Below, piece after piece: positions 43,939-52,850 of a stretch of DNA of 64,000 bases. The number at the start of each line of letters is the position of its first letter. The first letter of the stretch is position 1. The position numbers and the translations under genes were made by a program. The notes beneath the pieces are model-generated. The model had not been told where the DNA came from and searched no databases. It was given only the letters and a program-made list of their open reading frames with translations. This DNA comes from an uncultured Pelagibacteraceae bacterium (GTDB lineage Bacteria > Pseudomonadota > Alphaproteobacteria > Pelagibacterales > Pelagibacteraceae). The stretch covers positions 310,001 through 374,000 of the forward strand of contig CACNLV010000001.1 of NCBI GenBank assembly GCA_902621345.1, read 5' to 3'.

Positions 43939-45223
43939 ATAATTCATTCAAATCTTCATTTTTAGAAAATTTACTTAACATATGATCAGCATTTGTTGTT
44001 CTATTATTGATGATTTTTTTTAAATGGTTTAAGAATATAACTTCATTCCTACCACCTTTGTTAAGAATGTCCCTTTTTTCAAGTCCTTTTTTTGATAAGT
44101 CTAATAAAGTTGATGACCAATAAAAAAGATCTTTACCCATTAATTGAGTATTGAAACCTTTATGAGGTGCTTCTAAATAAGCATTAATGATTTTGTCTCT
44201 ATCCCATTTAGAGACTAATTCATAAACTTCATTCAGATTTCCGTAAAGTATGCCAACAAAAAAGGCTGGACCTGAACACAAGCAATCCCATCCGCAAGTA
44301 TCCATAGATCTTACTTCTATATATTTTTTTAATCTATTTTCTGTAAATATCGTGCTTAAATGATTAGACAAATCCTTTTGAGAGGGAAGTCTGTTATTAA
44401 TTTCATTTATTTTTCCATTCATAAAATGACTAAATTTATAATTTTTGCCAGAAATATATCTTAATCCATCCTGAATAAATAAAATTGGAAAGTTGATTAT
44501 GAAATCAGCATATTTCTCAAAATCTAAATTATCAAAAAATATTTTCGGCAATCCTCCCCTTGAGGTGTTTTGCCAAACTTTAGATCGATAAGATAAGTAT
44601 CTTGTTTGTTTTTTTTCGACTATAGAAGAATTAGCAAATAATGCTATTGAGATTGGGACTATTGAATTAACAATTTTAAATTTTTTAATAAAATCTTCCT
44701 CTGAACTGTAGTCTAAATTTATCTGAGTCCCACAAGTTCTATACATCATATCCAAGCTTAATTTACCTCCTAAAGGCATATCCTTGGTCATCAATTTATA
44801 TCTTTGCTTTGGATTATTAGGTATTTCATCAAGTTTCGAGATTGGATCAAACCCAGCACTGACAATGTTAATTCCAAGTTTTTTTGTAACTTGTCTTAAT
44901 TCAAATAAATAATCCTGAGACTCTGCACAACCCTCATGAATGTTATTAAGCTTGTCACCAGATAGCTCTATTTGATTACCAGGTTCTAAAGTGATATTTT
45001 TTCTGCCTTTATTAAGACCTATGATGTTATCTTCTTCAACAATTGGGTTCCAGCCAAATTCTATAAGAGCTGAAAACATCTCTTTTGTTTTTAGATAATC
45101 TAATCTTTTATTATTTTTATCATCAAATAAAAATTTTTCATGTTCAATTCCAATTTTAAGATTTTTGGATTCTTTAAAACCTGATTTAAAATATTCAATT
45201 ATCTTATCTTTTGTATCAATCAT
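43928..45223 (-). CDS. gshA: Glutamate-cysteine ligase, plant/alphaproteobacterial type
   Basis: It joins glutamate and cysteine, the first and rate-limiting step of glutathione synthesis. The 431 residues match the GCS2 family: 'IGIEHEKFLF' (substrate/ATP site), 'NITLEPGNQIELSG', 'GFDPISKLDEIPNNPKQRYKLM', 'MYRTCGTQINLDYSSEEDF' and 'YIEVRSMDTCGWDCLCSGPAFFVGILYG'. It is upstream of gshB on the minus strand and 24 bases downstream of the HD-domain gene, so the three, plus EamA, are probably one unit. Confidence 0.95.
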   Translation of the reverse strand: MIDTKDKIIEYFKSGFKESKNLKIGIEHEKFLFDDKNNKRLDYLKTKEMFSALIEFGWNPIVEEDNIIGLNKGRKNITLEPGNQIELSGDKLNNIHEGCAESQDYLFELRQVTKKLGINIVSAGFDPISKLDEIPNNPKQRYKLMTKDMPLGGKLSLDMMYRTCGTQINLDYSSEEDFIKKFKIVNSIVPISIALFANSSIVEKKQTRYLSYRSKVWQNTSRGGLPKIFFDNLDFEKYADFIINFPILFIQDGLRYISGKNYKFSHFMNGKINEINNRLPSQKDLSNHLSTIFTENRLKKYIEVRSMDTCGWDCLCSGPAFFVGILYGNLNEVYELVSKWDRDKIINAYLEAPHKGFNTQLMGKDLFYWSSTLLDLSKKGLEKRDILNKGGRNEVIFLNHLKKIINNRTTNADHMLSKFSKNEDLNELYDK

Positions 45224-45247
45224 GTAAATTTTAATTAATATTTTATT

Positions 45248-45805
45248 TTAAATTAATGAATATGGTTTTCTCGAAAAAATTTTTTTAACCATTGGTTTAA
45301 AGAAATCAAGTGGAAGAGACTTATAATTTGGGTCAAATGAATTTTGATCGTATTTCTCACAAAAGTCTATGGTTGCTTGGTAGTATTTATGTCCCTTATA
45401 TTTATCTCTTTTATTTTTATCTCCTCCTAAATGATGAGCATAATAAAACATTTGGAATTCCCCATGTTTTTCAACTATCCAATGTGTTCTCTCTGATACG
45501 TAGGGTTTCAATATTGCAGCAGCATATTCAGAGTGGTTCATTGGAGCAAGCTCATCTCCAATATCATGTAACAAAGTAGCTACAACCATTTCTTCACTCT
45601 CCCCATTCTTATATGCTCTAGTTGCACTTTGGAGTGAATGTTCCAACCTTGAAATTTGGTAACCTTCTAGTGTCTCTGTTAAACCTGACATAAACTTTAA
45701 TATTCTATCCGCCGTTTTACTTGCAAAATTTTTTTCATGTCTATCTAAAAAAAGATAATCATCTTTTGTCCCATTTTTCATTTCTGTAAAACTTACTTTT
45801 TTCAT
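45248..45805 (-). CDS. PhnZ-like HD-domain protein, candidate diiron oxygenase
   Basis: This 185-residue HD-fold protein carries a six-ligand pattern His56 ('SRLEHSLQSA'), His80-Asp81 ('LLHDIGDELAP'), His91 ('MNHSEYAA'), His114 ('IVEKHGEF') and Asp153 ('CEKYDQNSFD'). The 24-residue spacing from first His to the HD pair and the tail 'LPLDFFKPMVKKIF' resemble the mixed-valent diiron oxygenases related to PhnZ, TmpB and myo-inositol oxygenase, rather than phosphohydrolases. The PhnZ substrate-gating Glu is not evident, so the substrate is probably not the PhnZ one. No phnY partner is nearby. It lies between purF and gshA. Confidence 0.75.
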   Translation of the reverse strand: MKKVSFTEMKNGTKDDYLFLDRHEKNFASKTADRILKFMSGLTETLEGYQISRLEHSLQSATRAYKNGESEEMVVATLLHDIGDELAPMNHSEYAAAILKPYVSERTHWIVEKHGEFQMFYYAHHLGGDKNKRDKYKGHKYYQATIDFCEKYDQNSFDPNYKSLPLDFFKPMVKKIFSRKPYSLI

Positions 45806-45808
45806 AAA

Positions 45809-47290
45809 TTAATTATTTGATACTGAACTTAGCAATGAAAGTTGTGTAATCTTATTATCTCCAAGTTCATCAACTGGTTTTACTGGATAATCACCAGTAA
45901 AATAATGGTCTGTCAATTGAGGATAAGTATCATTCCTCTTATCAAAACCTATAGCTCTATATAGTCCATCAATTGATAAAAAAGTTAAAGTTTTAGCACC
46001 AATATATTTACAAATTTCATCAGTAGTTTTATTTGCTGCGAGTAATTCTTTCTTAGTAGGTGTATCGACTCCGTAAAAATCTGGAAACTTTATTTCAGGA
46101 CAAGCAATTTTCATATGAACTTCTTTTGCACCCGCGTCATAGAGCATTTTTATTATCTTGTGAGAGGTAGTTCCTCTGACTAAAGAGTCATCCACGAGAA
46201 TTATCTTTTTATTTTTAATAGTTGATTGGTTGGCATTTAATTTTAATTTTACCCCTAAACTTCTTATTTTTTGAATTGGCTCTATGAAAGTTCTACCAAC
46301 ATAATGATTTCTTGTGAGTCCTAATTCAAAATTGATACCAAGATGTTGAGCAAAACCTAGAGCTGCGGCATTACCAGAATCTGGAACTGGTACAACTATA
46401 TCTGCTTTTAAATTGCTTTCTTTGGCTAATTCTTTACCAAGATTTTTTCGATATTCGTAAGCACTCTTACCATTTAAAATACTATCAGGTCTTGAAAAGT
46501 AGATATATTCAAAAACACATGGTCTTATTTTTCTAGGAGGAAAAGGTTTAATACTTTGAATCTTATTATTTTCGATTAAAACAATTTCTCCATTGTCAAC
46601 CTCTCTTACAAATTTCGCACCAATTATATCCAAAGCACAAGTCTCTGATGAAAGAACATAACTATCACTCAGTTTGCCAATCACAAGCGGTCTTATTCCA
46701 TAGGGATCTCTCACACCTATCAATGAAGTCTGAGTTAGCATGACTAGAGAGTAACCTCCTTGGATTTGAAATATCGCGTCTACAATTTTATCGATAGTTT
46801 TTTTTCTTTTTGATCTTGCTATCAATTGAACGATAGTTTCAGTATCTGACGTTGTGTAAAAAATAGCGCCTTCATCGACTAATTTTTTTCTTAATGAAAT
46901 TGAGTTTGTAAGATTACCGTTGTGAGAAACACCAATACCACCTGCATTAGTATCAGCAAAAAAAGGCTGTATATTTCGTAAAGTATTTTCACCAGTGGTG
47001 CTATATCTATTATGCCCGATTGCATAATTTCCTCTTAATCTATTTAATATCTTTTCTTTATTAAAGTTATCTCCAACTAAACCGAATCTTTTTTCTGAAA
47101 AATAATGTGATCCATCAAATGATACTATTCCACAACCTTCTTGACCTCTATGTTGTAGTGCATGCAAACCTAAAGCAGTAAGAGCTGCAGCATCTTTGTT
47201 ATCGCTTATACCAAAAACTCCACATTCCTCTTTAATTTTTGGATCAAAGTTCCTTAATTTTTTCTTTAGAGTCTTGATAAGTTTTTTCAT
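45809..47290 (-). CDS. purF: Amidophosphoribosyltransferase
   Basis: PurF makes 5-phosphoribosylamine from PRPP and glutamine, the committed step of purine synthesis. The 493 residues contain the Ntn glutaminase with the nucleophile Cys in 'EECGVFGISDN' (residue 23, to be exposed after removal of a 22-residue propeptide), 'ALQHRGQEGCGIVSF', 'GHNRYSTTG', 'VVPVPDSGNAAALGFAQ' and the PRPP loop 'IILVDDSLVRGTTSHKI'. It overlaps the end of cvpA by 47 bases. Both belong to the same cell pathway region as guaB/guaA, which lie elsewhere in the window. Confidence 0.97.
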   Translation of the reverse strand: MKKLIKTLKKKLRNFDPKIKEECGVFGISDNKDAAALTALGLHALQHRGQEGCGIVSFDGSHYFSEKRFGLVGDNFNKEKILNRLRGNYAIGHNRYSTTGENTLRNIQPFFADTNAGGIGVSHNGNLTNSISLRKKLVDEGAIFYTTSDTETIVQLIARSKRKKTIDKIVDAIFQIQGGYSLVMLTQTSLIGVRDPYGIRPLVIGKLSDSYVLSSETCALDIIGAKFVREVDNGEIVLIENNKIQSIKPFPPRKIRPCVFEYIYFSRPDSILNGKSAYEYRKNLGKELAKESNLKADIVVPVPDSGNAAALGFAQHLGINFELGLTRNHYVGRTFIEPIQKIRSLGVKLKLNANQSTIKNKKIILVDDSLVRGTTSHKIIKMLYDAGAKEVHMKIACPEIKFPDFYGVDTPTKKELLAANKTTDEICKYIGAKTLTFLSIDGLYRAIGFDKRNDTYPQLTDHYFTGDYPVKPVDELGDNKITQLSLLSSVSNN

Positions 47291-47786
47291 TTGGAAATTC
47301 TTTTATTAAATAATTACTACCTTTTTTCAAATATGGAAAGATGTATGATTTATTATGATTTATGGGCCATTTATCATGATTATAAACAATATGTACTGCA
47401 GAAAATATACAAACAGCGATTATGTAAGATCTTACGAATCCAAAAAAAAAACCGAATATTGTGTCTAAATTTCCAAGCCCTGTATATTTAACAGCTTTGC
47501 TTATCCCTTTATTAATCAATAAGATAAAGAATATTACTATTATAAAAATACTTATACCTAGAGCAATATCTAAAATATATTCATTATCTATAATATCTTT
47601 AACATAAGGTTTAATTCTTGGAAAAATAATTAAAGTTAAGACGTATGCTAATAACCATTTGGCCATAGCCAATACACTTAATACGAAACCTTTGATATAG
47701 CATTTGATCAAGGATAATATTGTTATTATTAAGTAAACCAAATCTATAACTGATATTGAATTATAAAACTCTTTTAAAATTTCCAT
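47244..47786 (-). CDS. cvpA: CvpA family inner membrane protein
   Basis: This 180-residue membrane protein has four helices ('VIDLVYLIITILSLIKCYIKGFVLSVLAMAKWLLAYVLTLIIFP' covers the first two), matching the colicin V production protein family that is usually next to purF. Its biochemical role is unclear; E. coli CvpA affects colicin export and envelope homeostasis. The unusually long C-terminal overlap with purF (47 bases in another frame) means its hydrophilic tail 'FPNEKTYQDSKEKIKEL' is encoded inside the purF 5' end. Confidence 0.9.
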   Translation of the reverse strand: MEILKEFYNSISVIDLVYLIITILSLIKCYIKGFVLSVLAMAKWLLAYVLTLIIFPRIKPYVKDIIDNEYILDIALGISIFIIVIFFILLINKGISKAVKYTGLGNLDTIFGFFFGFVRSYIIAVCIFSAVHIVYNHDKWPINHNKSYIFPYLKKGSNYLIKEFPNEKTYQDSKEKIKEL

Positions 47787-47794
47787 TTTAAATT

Positions 47795-50179
47795 TTATTT
47801 TTCAAAAGGTTTAATCAATAAGATTAAGGATGGTAAAAGAGTTAAAACAGATATCATCGCAAGTAACATCGCAATTCCAGTAAAAATACCAAAATAAATA
47901 GTAGGAATAAAATTAGATAAAATTAAAATTGAAAAACCAAAAACAATGGTGATTGATGTATTTAAAATTGCCTTACCAACTGTTGAATGACAGACTTCTA
48001 CTGTTTCATTATAGTCATTCAGATTTTTATATTCTTCTTTAAAACGATAAATATAATGAATACTATTATCAACAGCTATACCTATAGTTATAGCTGCTAT
48101 TGTAATTGTCATCATATCTAAAGGAATACCAAGTAGGCCAATAATTCCCAAGATAAAAAAGGCTGCTATAAAATTCGGTACGACACCAATTAATGAGAGT
48201 TTAATATTTTTAAAAAGAATTAGAAACATCATAAAAATACCAATCATAACAAATCCAAGGGTCAAAATTTGTGATTTGAATAGACTTTGAAGTAAATTAT
48301 TGAATAAAATTAAAACTCCAGTAAGTTTAAACTCTTTTTTTTCAAGTCCTAACTTTTTTTGTAAGTCATCATTTATTTTGTTTATTAAATCATTTCTTCT
48401 TAAGTCTTTTTTAGAGTCTATAATTCTGAGATTTATTCTGGCTTCATTATCTTTTATAGAAATATATGGATCGACAATTTCTGTTCTAATACTTTCAGGA
48501 ATTTTTGAATAAAGAACTCCCATTTCTAAAGTCCCCAATGGTTTATTATTATTAAGTAAAGTTGCGACATCAATAATTGAAGAAAAAGATAAAACCTTAC
48601 CAATCTCTGGTAGACTATCTAAATAATTGTGAACTGATGCAATTTTATTAATCTTATCTTTTGTGAACCAATATTTCTTTTCATCTTCTTCATTATCTTC
48701 ATTTTCCCAATCTTCAAATTCATCATCATTAGTCTCAGTTTTGTTTTTCGGAAATTTTAGAATTACCTCTAAAGGTGTGGTACCACCTAATTTTTCATCA
48801 ATAAGTTTCATACCTTTGTAAATTTCAGTCTTTTTACTAAAATAATTTATGAAACTATTTTCAACCTCAAGACGGCTAATCCCAATAATACTAAATATAA
48901 TCACAATTCCAGTAAGGACAAAAATTGACTTTTGATGCTCTTGCGAAAGCTTTGAAAATAAAAATGTAATTTTAGATTTTTCATATTTAATAAAAGAAAC
49001 ATTTTTTTTTGGTACAAAATTAATAAGGGTTGGTAGCAAGGTAAATGTAACACAAAATGAGATCACCAAACCCATTGTCATCATCCAGCCAAAATCTATT
49101 ATAGGTTTTATTTCACTAAAAATTAAAGACAAGAAGGCTATAATTGTTGTCATTACAGTATACAATATTGGCCAAAACATTTTCTCAGTAGTTAAAATCA
49201 AAATATCTAAAATATTTTTATCTGGAAAATTTTCTTTTAGTTGTAAAAAACGTGTGCTCATATGAATATTCATTGCCATAGTCAAAATTAACATTAGTGC
49301 AATAAAATTTGAGGAGATAACTGTTACTTTCCATCCTAGCAAGCCGAGCAAACCTGTCATTATTATTACTGAGAAAAAGCAGCTGCTTATTGGAACCAAT
49401 ATCCAAATTAGTTTTCTAAAGATATACCATAATGTTGCTATTATAAATAAAAGAACACCTAATCCAAAAACAACTATATCGCTTTTAATAAATGTCATCA
49501 TATCATCTGCAATCATAGGGATACCACCCAAGTGGATCTTGCCTATATTTTCATAACTTTTAATAACATCTCTTATCTCAATAATATTTTTATGATTTTG
49601 TTTTTTTATTTGGTCTTTATAAATTTCAATTTCCTCTTTTGATTTATTTTTAATATCATCTAAAGGCTTATTTTTTTTTAAATAAACAATGACACCACTA
49701 GTTTTACCATCTTCACTAATAACAAAGTTTCTAAAAACTGGACTGCTAATTATTTCTTTAAAACCTCTATCTTTATTTACATCTTCATCTTTAAGAGTTT
49801 TAAAATTTTCTAATCTTTCCTGTAATGGAGCCTCTGAATTATTTAATAAGGGAATATCTAGCAAAGTAACAACACTATCTACCCACTCTAAACTTTGAAT
49901 TTTATACTTTAAACTTAAGAGATTATTTATTGAGGTATCAGTAATCATACCTTCGTTTGGTGTATAAGTTAAAATTAAAAATTCTTTTGATCCGTAACGT
50001 TCATTTACCTCTTGAAGATATTTAAGATCAGGATCACCATCTATTAATAGAGTATCAGATGATGCATCTAGCCTAAAGTTTTTTGAGTAATATCCAAAAC
50101 TTATTAATGCTATTATCAAAAGAGCAAATATAAGCTTAGGATTTTTAAGTATAAAATTTTGATAAAAGTGGGTAAACAT
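47795..50179 (-). CDS. RND superfamily (MMPL-type) exporter
   Basis: This is a 794-residue inner membrane protein with the two-repeat RND layout: one N-terminal helix, a large periplasmic domain (about 40-220), five helices (about 225-385), a sixth near 415, a second periplasmic domain and five helices at the C-terminus ('ITIAAITIGIAVDNSIHYIYRFKEEY', 'ILNTSITIVFGFSILILSNF'). It resembles predicted lipid/hydrophobe exporters of the MMPL/HpnN group. A very acidic insert ('DDEFEDWENEDNEEDEKKYW') sits in the second periplasmic domain. No adaptor gene is adjacent. Substrate unknown. Confidence 0.85.
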   Translation of the reverse strand: MFTHFYQNFILKNPKLIFALLIIALISFGYYSKNFRLDASSDTLLIDGDPDLKYLQEVNERYGSKEFLILTYTPNEGMITDTSINNLLSLKYKIQSLEWVDSVVTLLDIPLLNNSEAPLQERLENFKTLKDEDVNKDRGFKEIISSPVFRNFVISEDGKTSGVIVYLKKNKPLDDIKNKSKEEIEIYKDQIKKQNHKNIIEIRDVIKSYENIGKIHLGGIPMIADDMMTFIKSDIVVFGLGVLLFIIATLWYIFRKLIWILVPISSCFFSVIIMTGLLGLLGWKVTVISSNFIALMLILTMAMNIHMSTRFLQLKENFPDKNILDILILTTEKMFWPILYTVMTTIIAFLSLIFSEIKPIIDFGWMMTMGLVISFCVTFTLLPTLINFVPKKNVSFIKYEKSKITFLFSKLSQEHQKSIFVLTGIVIIFSIIGISRLEVENSFINYFSKKTEIYKGMKLIDEKLGGTTPLEVILKFPKNKTETNDDEFEDWENEDNEEDEKKYWFTKDKINKIASVHNYLDSLPEIGKVLSFSSIIDVATLLNNNKPLGTLEMGVLYSKIPESIRTEIVDPYISIKDNEARINLRIIDSKKDLRRNDLINKINDDLQKKLGLEKKEFKLTGVLILFNNLLQSLFKSQILTLGFVMIGIFMMFLILFKNIKLSLIGVVPNFIAAFFILGIIGLLGIPLDMMTITIAAITIGIAVDNSIHYIYRFKEEYKNLNDYNETVEVCHSTVGKAILNTSITIVFGFSILILSNFIPTIYFGIFTGIAMLLAMISVLTLLPSLILLIKPFEK

Positions 50180-50200
50180 TTACCCTATTTATATTTTAAT

Positions 50201-51619
50201 TTAAGTATTTTGAGTATCTTTAAATTTGGTAAACATAGCCTCAAACTCAAGCATTACATTTCCAGTTGGACCGTGCCTTTGTTTACCAATAATTATTTCT
50301 GCTAAATTTGATACTTCGTTCATTTTCGCTTGCCACTCAGCATGTTCCACGGTTGCGGGTCTTGGTTCTTGTCTTTCCAAATAATATGCCTCTCGGTAAA
50401 CAAACATAACCACATCTGCATCTTGCTCAATTGAGCCAGATTCTCTTAAATCAGCTAATTGAGGTTTCTTTAAATCTCTTTGCTCCACTGCTCTCGAAAG
50501 TTGAGATAATGCAACAACTGGTATCGAAAGCTCTTTAGCTATAGCTTTTAAACCTTGTGTTATTTCAGAAATTTCTTGAACTCTGCCATCTTTGTTATTG
50601 ATTGATCCTCTCATTAATTGAATGTAATCAACTACAATCATATCTAGACCAAATAACCTTTTTATTCTTCTAGCTCTGTTGCTCATTGCTGCAATACTTA
50701 TGGCTGGAGTTTCATCAATGTATAATGGAAGCTCTGTAATATTTTTTGAGGTTTCAATAAATTTATCAAATTGTTCATCAGAAATTCTTCCACGCCTTAT
50801 ATCGTTTGATTTAATTCTAGATTGTTCAGCTAATATTCTGGTAGATAATTGTTCTGAGGACATTTCTAATGAAAAGAAAGCAACCGAGGACTTCCTTTGA
50901 CTCTCTTGTAGTTTCTGTGCTGCGTTAAATGCTATGTTTGTTGCTAAAGCAGTCTTACCCATTGATGGTCTACCTGCTATGATTATTAAATCAGATTGAT
51001 GTAGACCTCCAAGTCTATCATCAAGATCTCTCAAGCCAGTTGGCACTCCAACAATTCCCTCCTCGTTTTTATATGCAGCAGTGGCCATATCAATTGTTTT
51101 TTTCATAGCCTCATCAAATTTTACTAATGATGAATTAAAAGATCCTTTTTCAGCTAAATCAAATAATAATCTTTCAGAATTTTCAATTATGTTTTGACCG
51201 TTCATGTTTAAATCATTAATTTTTGCAGTATCAATTGTTTGTTCTGATATTTTAATTAATTCGCGTCTAACAAACATATCATAAATTATTTTTGAGTATT
51301 CAGTAGCTTGTCTTATCGATGTAGAAAATTTTGTAATTTTCACAAGATACTCTGGAATGTTTATTTCATCTTTATCAGTTTCGAAATAATTTTTAAGTGT
51401 TATTGGGTTCGCTAACATCCCTTTGTAAATTAAGTTTTCTATTGCGCTGAAAATTTTTTGATGCATCGGATCATAAAAATTTGAACTAGATATTATAGTA
51501 TTTATATCATCAAAAATTTCATTAGAGACCAAGATTGATCCTATAACAGATTGTTCTGCCTCAATATTGTTTGGTAATTCTTTAAAACTATTTTTTAAAA
51601 CACTTAGACTTTTTTCCAT
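50201..51619 (-). CDS. dnaB: Replicative DNA helicase DnaB
   Basis: DnaB is the hexameric helicase that unwinds DNA at the replication fork. The 472 residues have the N-terminal DnaG-interacting domain 'PNNIEAEQSVIGSILVSNEIFDDI', a linker and the RecA-like motor with Walker A 'AGRPSMGKTALATNIAF' near residue 215, 'VAFFSLEMSSEQLSTRILAEQ', 'MIVVDYIQLM' and 'ALSQLSRAVEQR'. No intein interrupts it. It is last in the rpsF-rpsR-rplI-dnaB run, 66 bases after rplI. Confidence 0.98.
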   Translation of the reverse strand: MEKSLSVLKNSFKELPNNIEAEQSVIGSILVSNEIFDDINTIISSSNFYDPMHQKIFSAIENLIYKGMLANPITLKNYFETDKDEINIPEYLVKITKFSTSIRQATEYSKIIYDMFVRRELIKISEQTIDTAKINDLNMNGQNIIENSERLLFDLAEKGSFNSSLVKFDEAMKKTIDMATAAYKNEEGIVGVPTGLRDLDDRLGGLHQSDLIIIAGRPSMGKTALATNIAFNAAQKLQESQRKSSVAFFSLEMSSEQLSTRILAEQSRIKSNDIRRGRISDEQFDKFIETSKNITELPLYIDETPAISIAAMSNRARRIKRLFGLDMIVVDYIQLMRGSINNKDGRVQEISEITQGLKAIAKELSIPVVALSQLSRAVEQRDLKKPQLADLRESGSIEQDADVVMFVYREAYYLERQEPRPATVEHAEWQAKMNEVSNLAEIIIGKQRHGPTGNVMLEFEAMFTKFKDTQNT

Positions 51620-51685
51620 TAAATAAATATAACAACTATAATAACTTTTTTTTTTTTAATATTTGCTGGGGAGAAAATTGTATAA

Positions 51686-52144
51686 TTATTGAATTGTTTC
51701 TGATGATATTACATTAATAATTATCTCAGCATCAACTTCTGAGTGTAGACTTATTTTTACTCTAAATTTTCCTATTGATTTGATATCTTTGATCGGTTGT
51801 ATCATCGAAGGTTTAATTTCTTGATTTTCTATTTCTTTGATTAACTTTGAAATTTCTGTAGGTTTCACAGAACCGTATAATTCATTATTTTCGGTACATA
51901 ATTTCTCAATTTTATATTCTTTTTTATTGATTTTTTCGGAAATTTTTTTTGCCTCTTGTTTTTTTTCGTTATCTTTTTTTGAAAGTTCTGTCTTTATTTT
52001 TTCTACTTTAGTAATATTTTCTTTTGATGCGTATAAAGCTTTTTTATTTGCAATTAAAAAATTTCTAGCAAATCCTCTCTTTACATTTATAATCTCTCCA
52101 ATAGATCCTATTTTTTTTAAGTTTTCTAGCAAGATTACTTTCAT
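51686..52144 (-). CDS. rplI: 50S ribosomal protein L9
   Basis: This 152-residue ribosomal protein binds 23S rRNA domain V. The N-terminal signature is 'MKVILLENLKKIGSIGEIINVKRGFARNFLI'. A long lysine/glutamate helix connects it to the C-terminal domain ending 'GKFRVKISLHSEVDAEIIINVI'. It lies one base from the rpsR stop. Confidence 0.97.
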   Translation of the reverse strand: MKVILLENLKKIGSIGEIINVKRGFARNFLIANKKALYASKENITKVEKIKTELSKKDNEKKQEAKKISEKINKKEYKIEKLCTENNELYGSVKPTEISKLIKEIENQEIKPSMIQPIKDIKSIGKFRVKISLHSEVDAEIIINVISSETIQ

Positions 52145-52145
52145 A

Positions 52146-52418
52146 TTAGATTAATGCTAAATTTCTCGCTCTTTTGATTGATAGCGATAATTCTCTTTGT
52201 TTTTTTTGACTAACATTAGTTATGCGCGATGGAAGTATTTTCCCATTTTCTGAAGTATATTTTTTTAATAACTTTATATTTTTATAATCAACCATTGGAG
52301 CACCCTTAATGGAAAGTGGACAATTTTTTTTAAATTTATATTTATTTGGTTGAAATATACTTAGTTTAGCAAAGTTACTCTGTTTATTTTTTTTATTTCC
52401 GAACTGTTTTTTTGGCAT
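52146..52418 (-). CDS. rpsR: 30S ribosomal protein S18
   Basis: This 90-residue small-subunit protein works with S6 on the platform. It contains '[49 protein letters not shown]', the family core. The N-terminal 28 residues are lysine-rich. It sits between rpsF and rplI as is usual in proteobacteria. Confidence 0.97.
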   Translation of the reverse strand: MPKKQFGNKKNKQSNFAKLSIFQPNKYKFKKNCPLSIKGAPMVDYKNIKLLKKYTSENGKILPSRITNVSQKKQRELSLSIKRARNLALI

Positions 52419-52432
52419 AATCAGTCTATATT

Positions 52433-52768
52433 TTATTTTTCTAAGTCCTCTTTTTTATTAAAATAATTAGTTTTTAAATCAAATTTTTTAACTCTAACTG
52501 TCAGATATCTTAAAAGTTTTTTATCGATTGATTCATTTTTTTCCAATTCGTTTATTGTTTTTCCATCACATTTAATCTTAAAGTGTATATAGCTACCTTT
52601 CTTATTTTTTTTGATTAAATAAGAAAGATTCAATAATCCCCAGTTTTCAGTTTTTACAATCTCCCCCTCATTTTTATTAATAATCTTAGAATATTTTTCT
52701 ATTAATTGCTTTATATCGCTAGGTGATGCGTCTTGTCTTGCTATAATTGTATGTTCGTATAAATTCAT
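52433..52768 (-). CDS. rpsF: 30S ribosomal protein S6
   Basis: This 111-residue ferredoxin-like fold protein binds S18. It shows '[30 protein letters not shown]', '[30 protein letters not shown]' and '[19 protein letters not shown]'. The C-terminal tail is short. It is first in the ribosomal/dnaB transcription unit, behind a good promoter, with fabD divergent. Confidence 0.97.
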   Translation of the reverse strand: MNLYEHTIIARQDASPSDIKQLIEKYSKIINKNEGEIVKTENWGLLNLSYLIKKNKKGSYIHFKIKCDGKTINELEKNESIDKKLLRYLTVRVKKFDLKTNYFNKKEDLEK

Positions 52769-52789
52769 TAAAATTTTAAAAAAAATGAG

Positions 52790-52818
52790 GATATACTATT
52801 ATAAATCTTTAATTACAA
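52790..52818 (-). promoter_or_regulatory. Promoter for rpsF-rpsR-rplI-dnaB
   Basis: On the minus strand TTGTAA (52813-52818), a 17-base spacer and TATATC (52790-52795) lie about 22 bases upstream of the rpsF start. Spacing is ideal. On the plus strand the overlapping TTACAA with TAATAG 17 bases further could serve fabD, a much weaker match. Confidence 0.45.
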
Positions 52819-52850
52819 TAGTTAAAAAGTTTGAATAATAGGTTTTTTTT

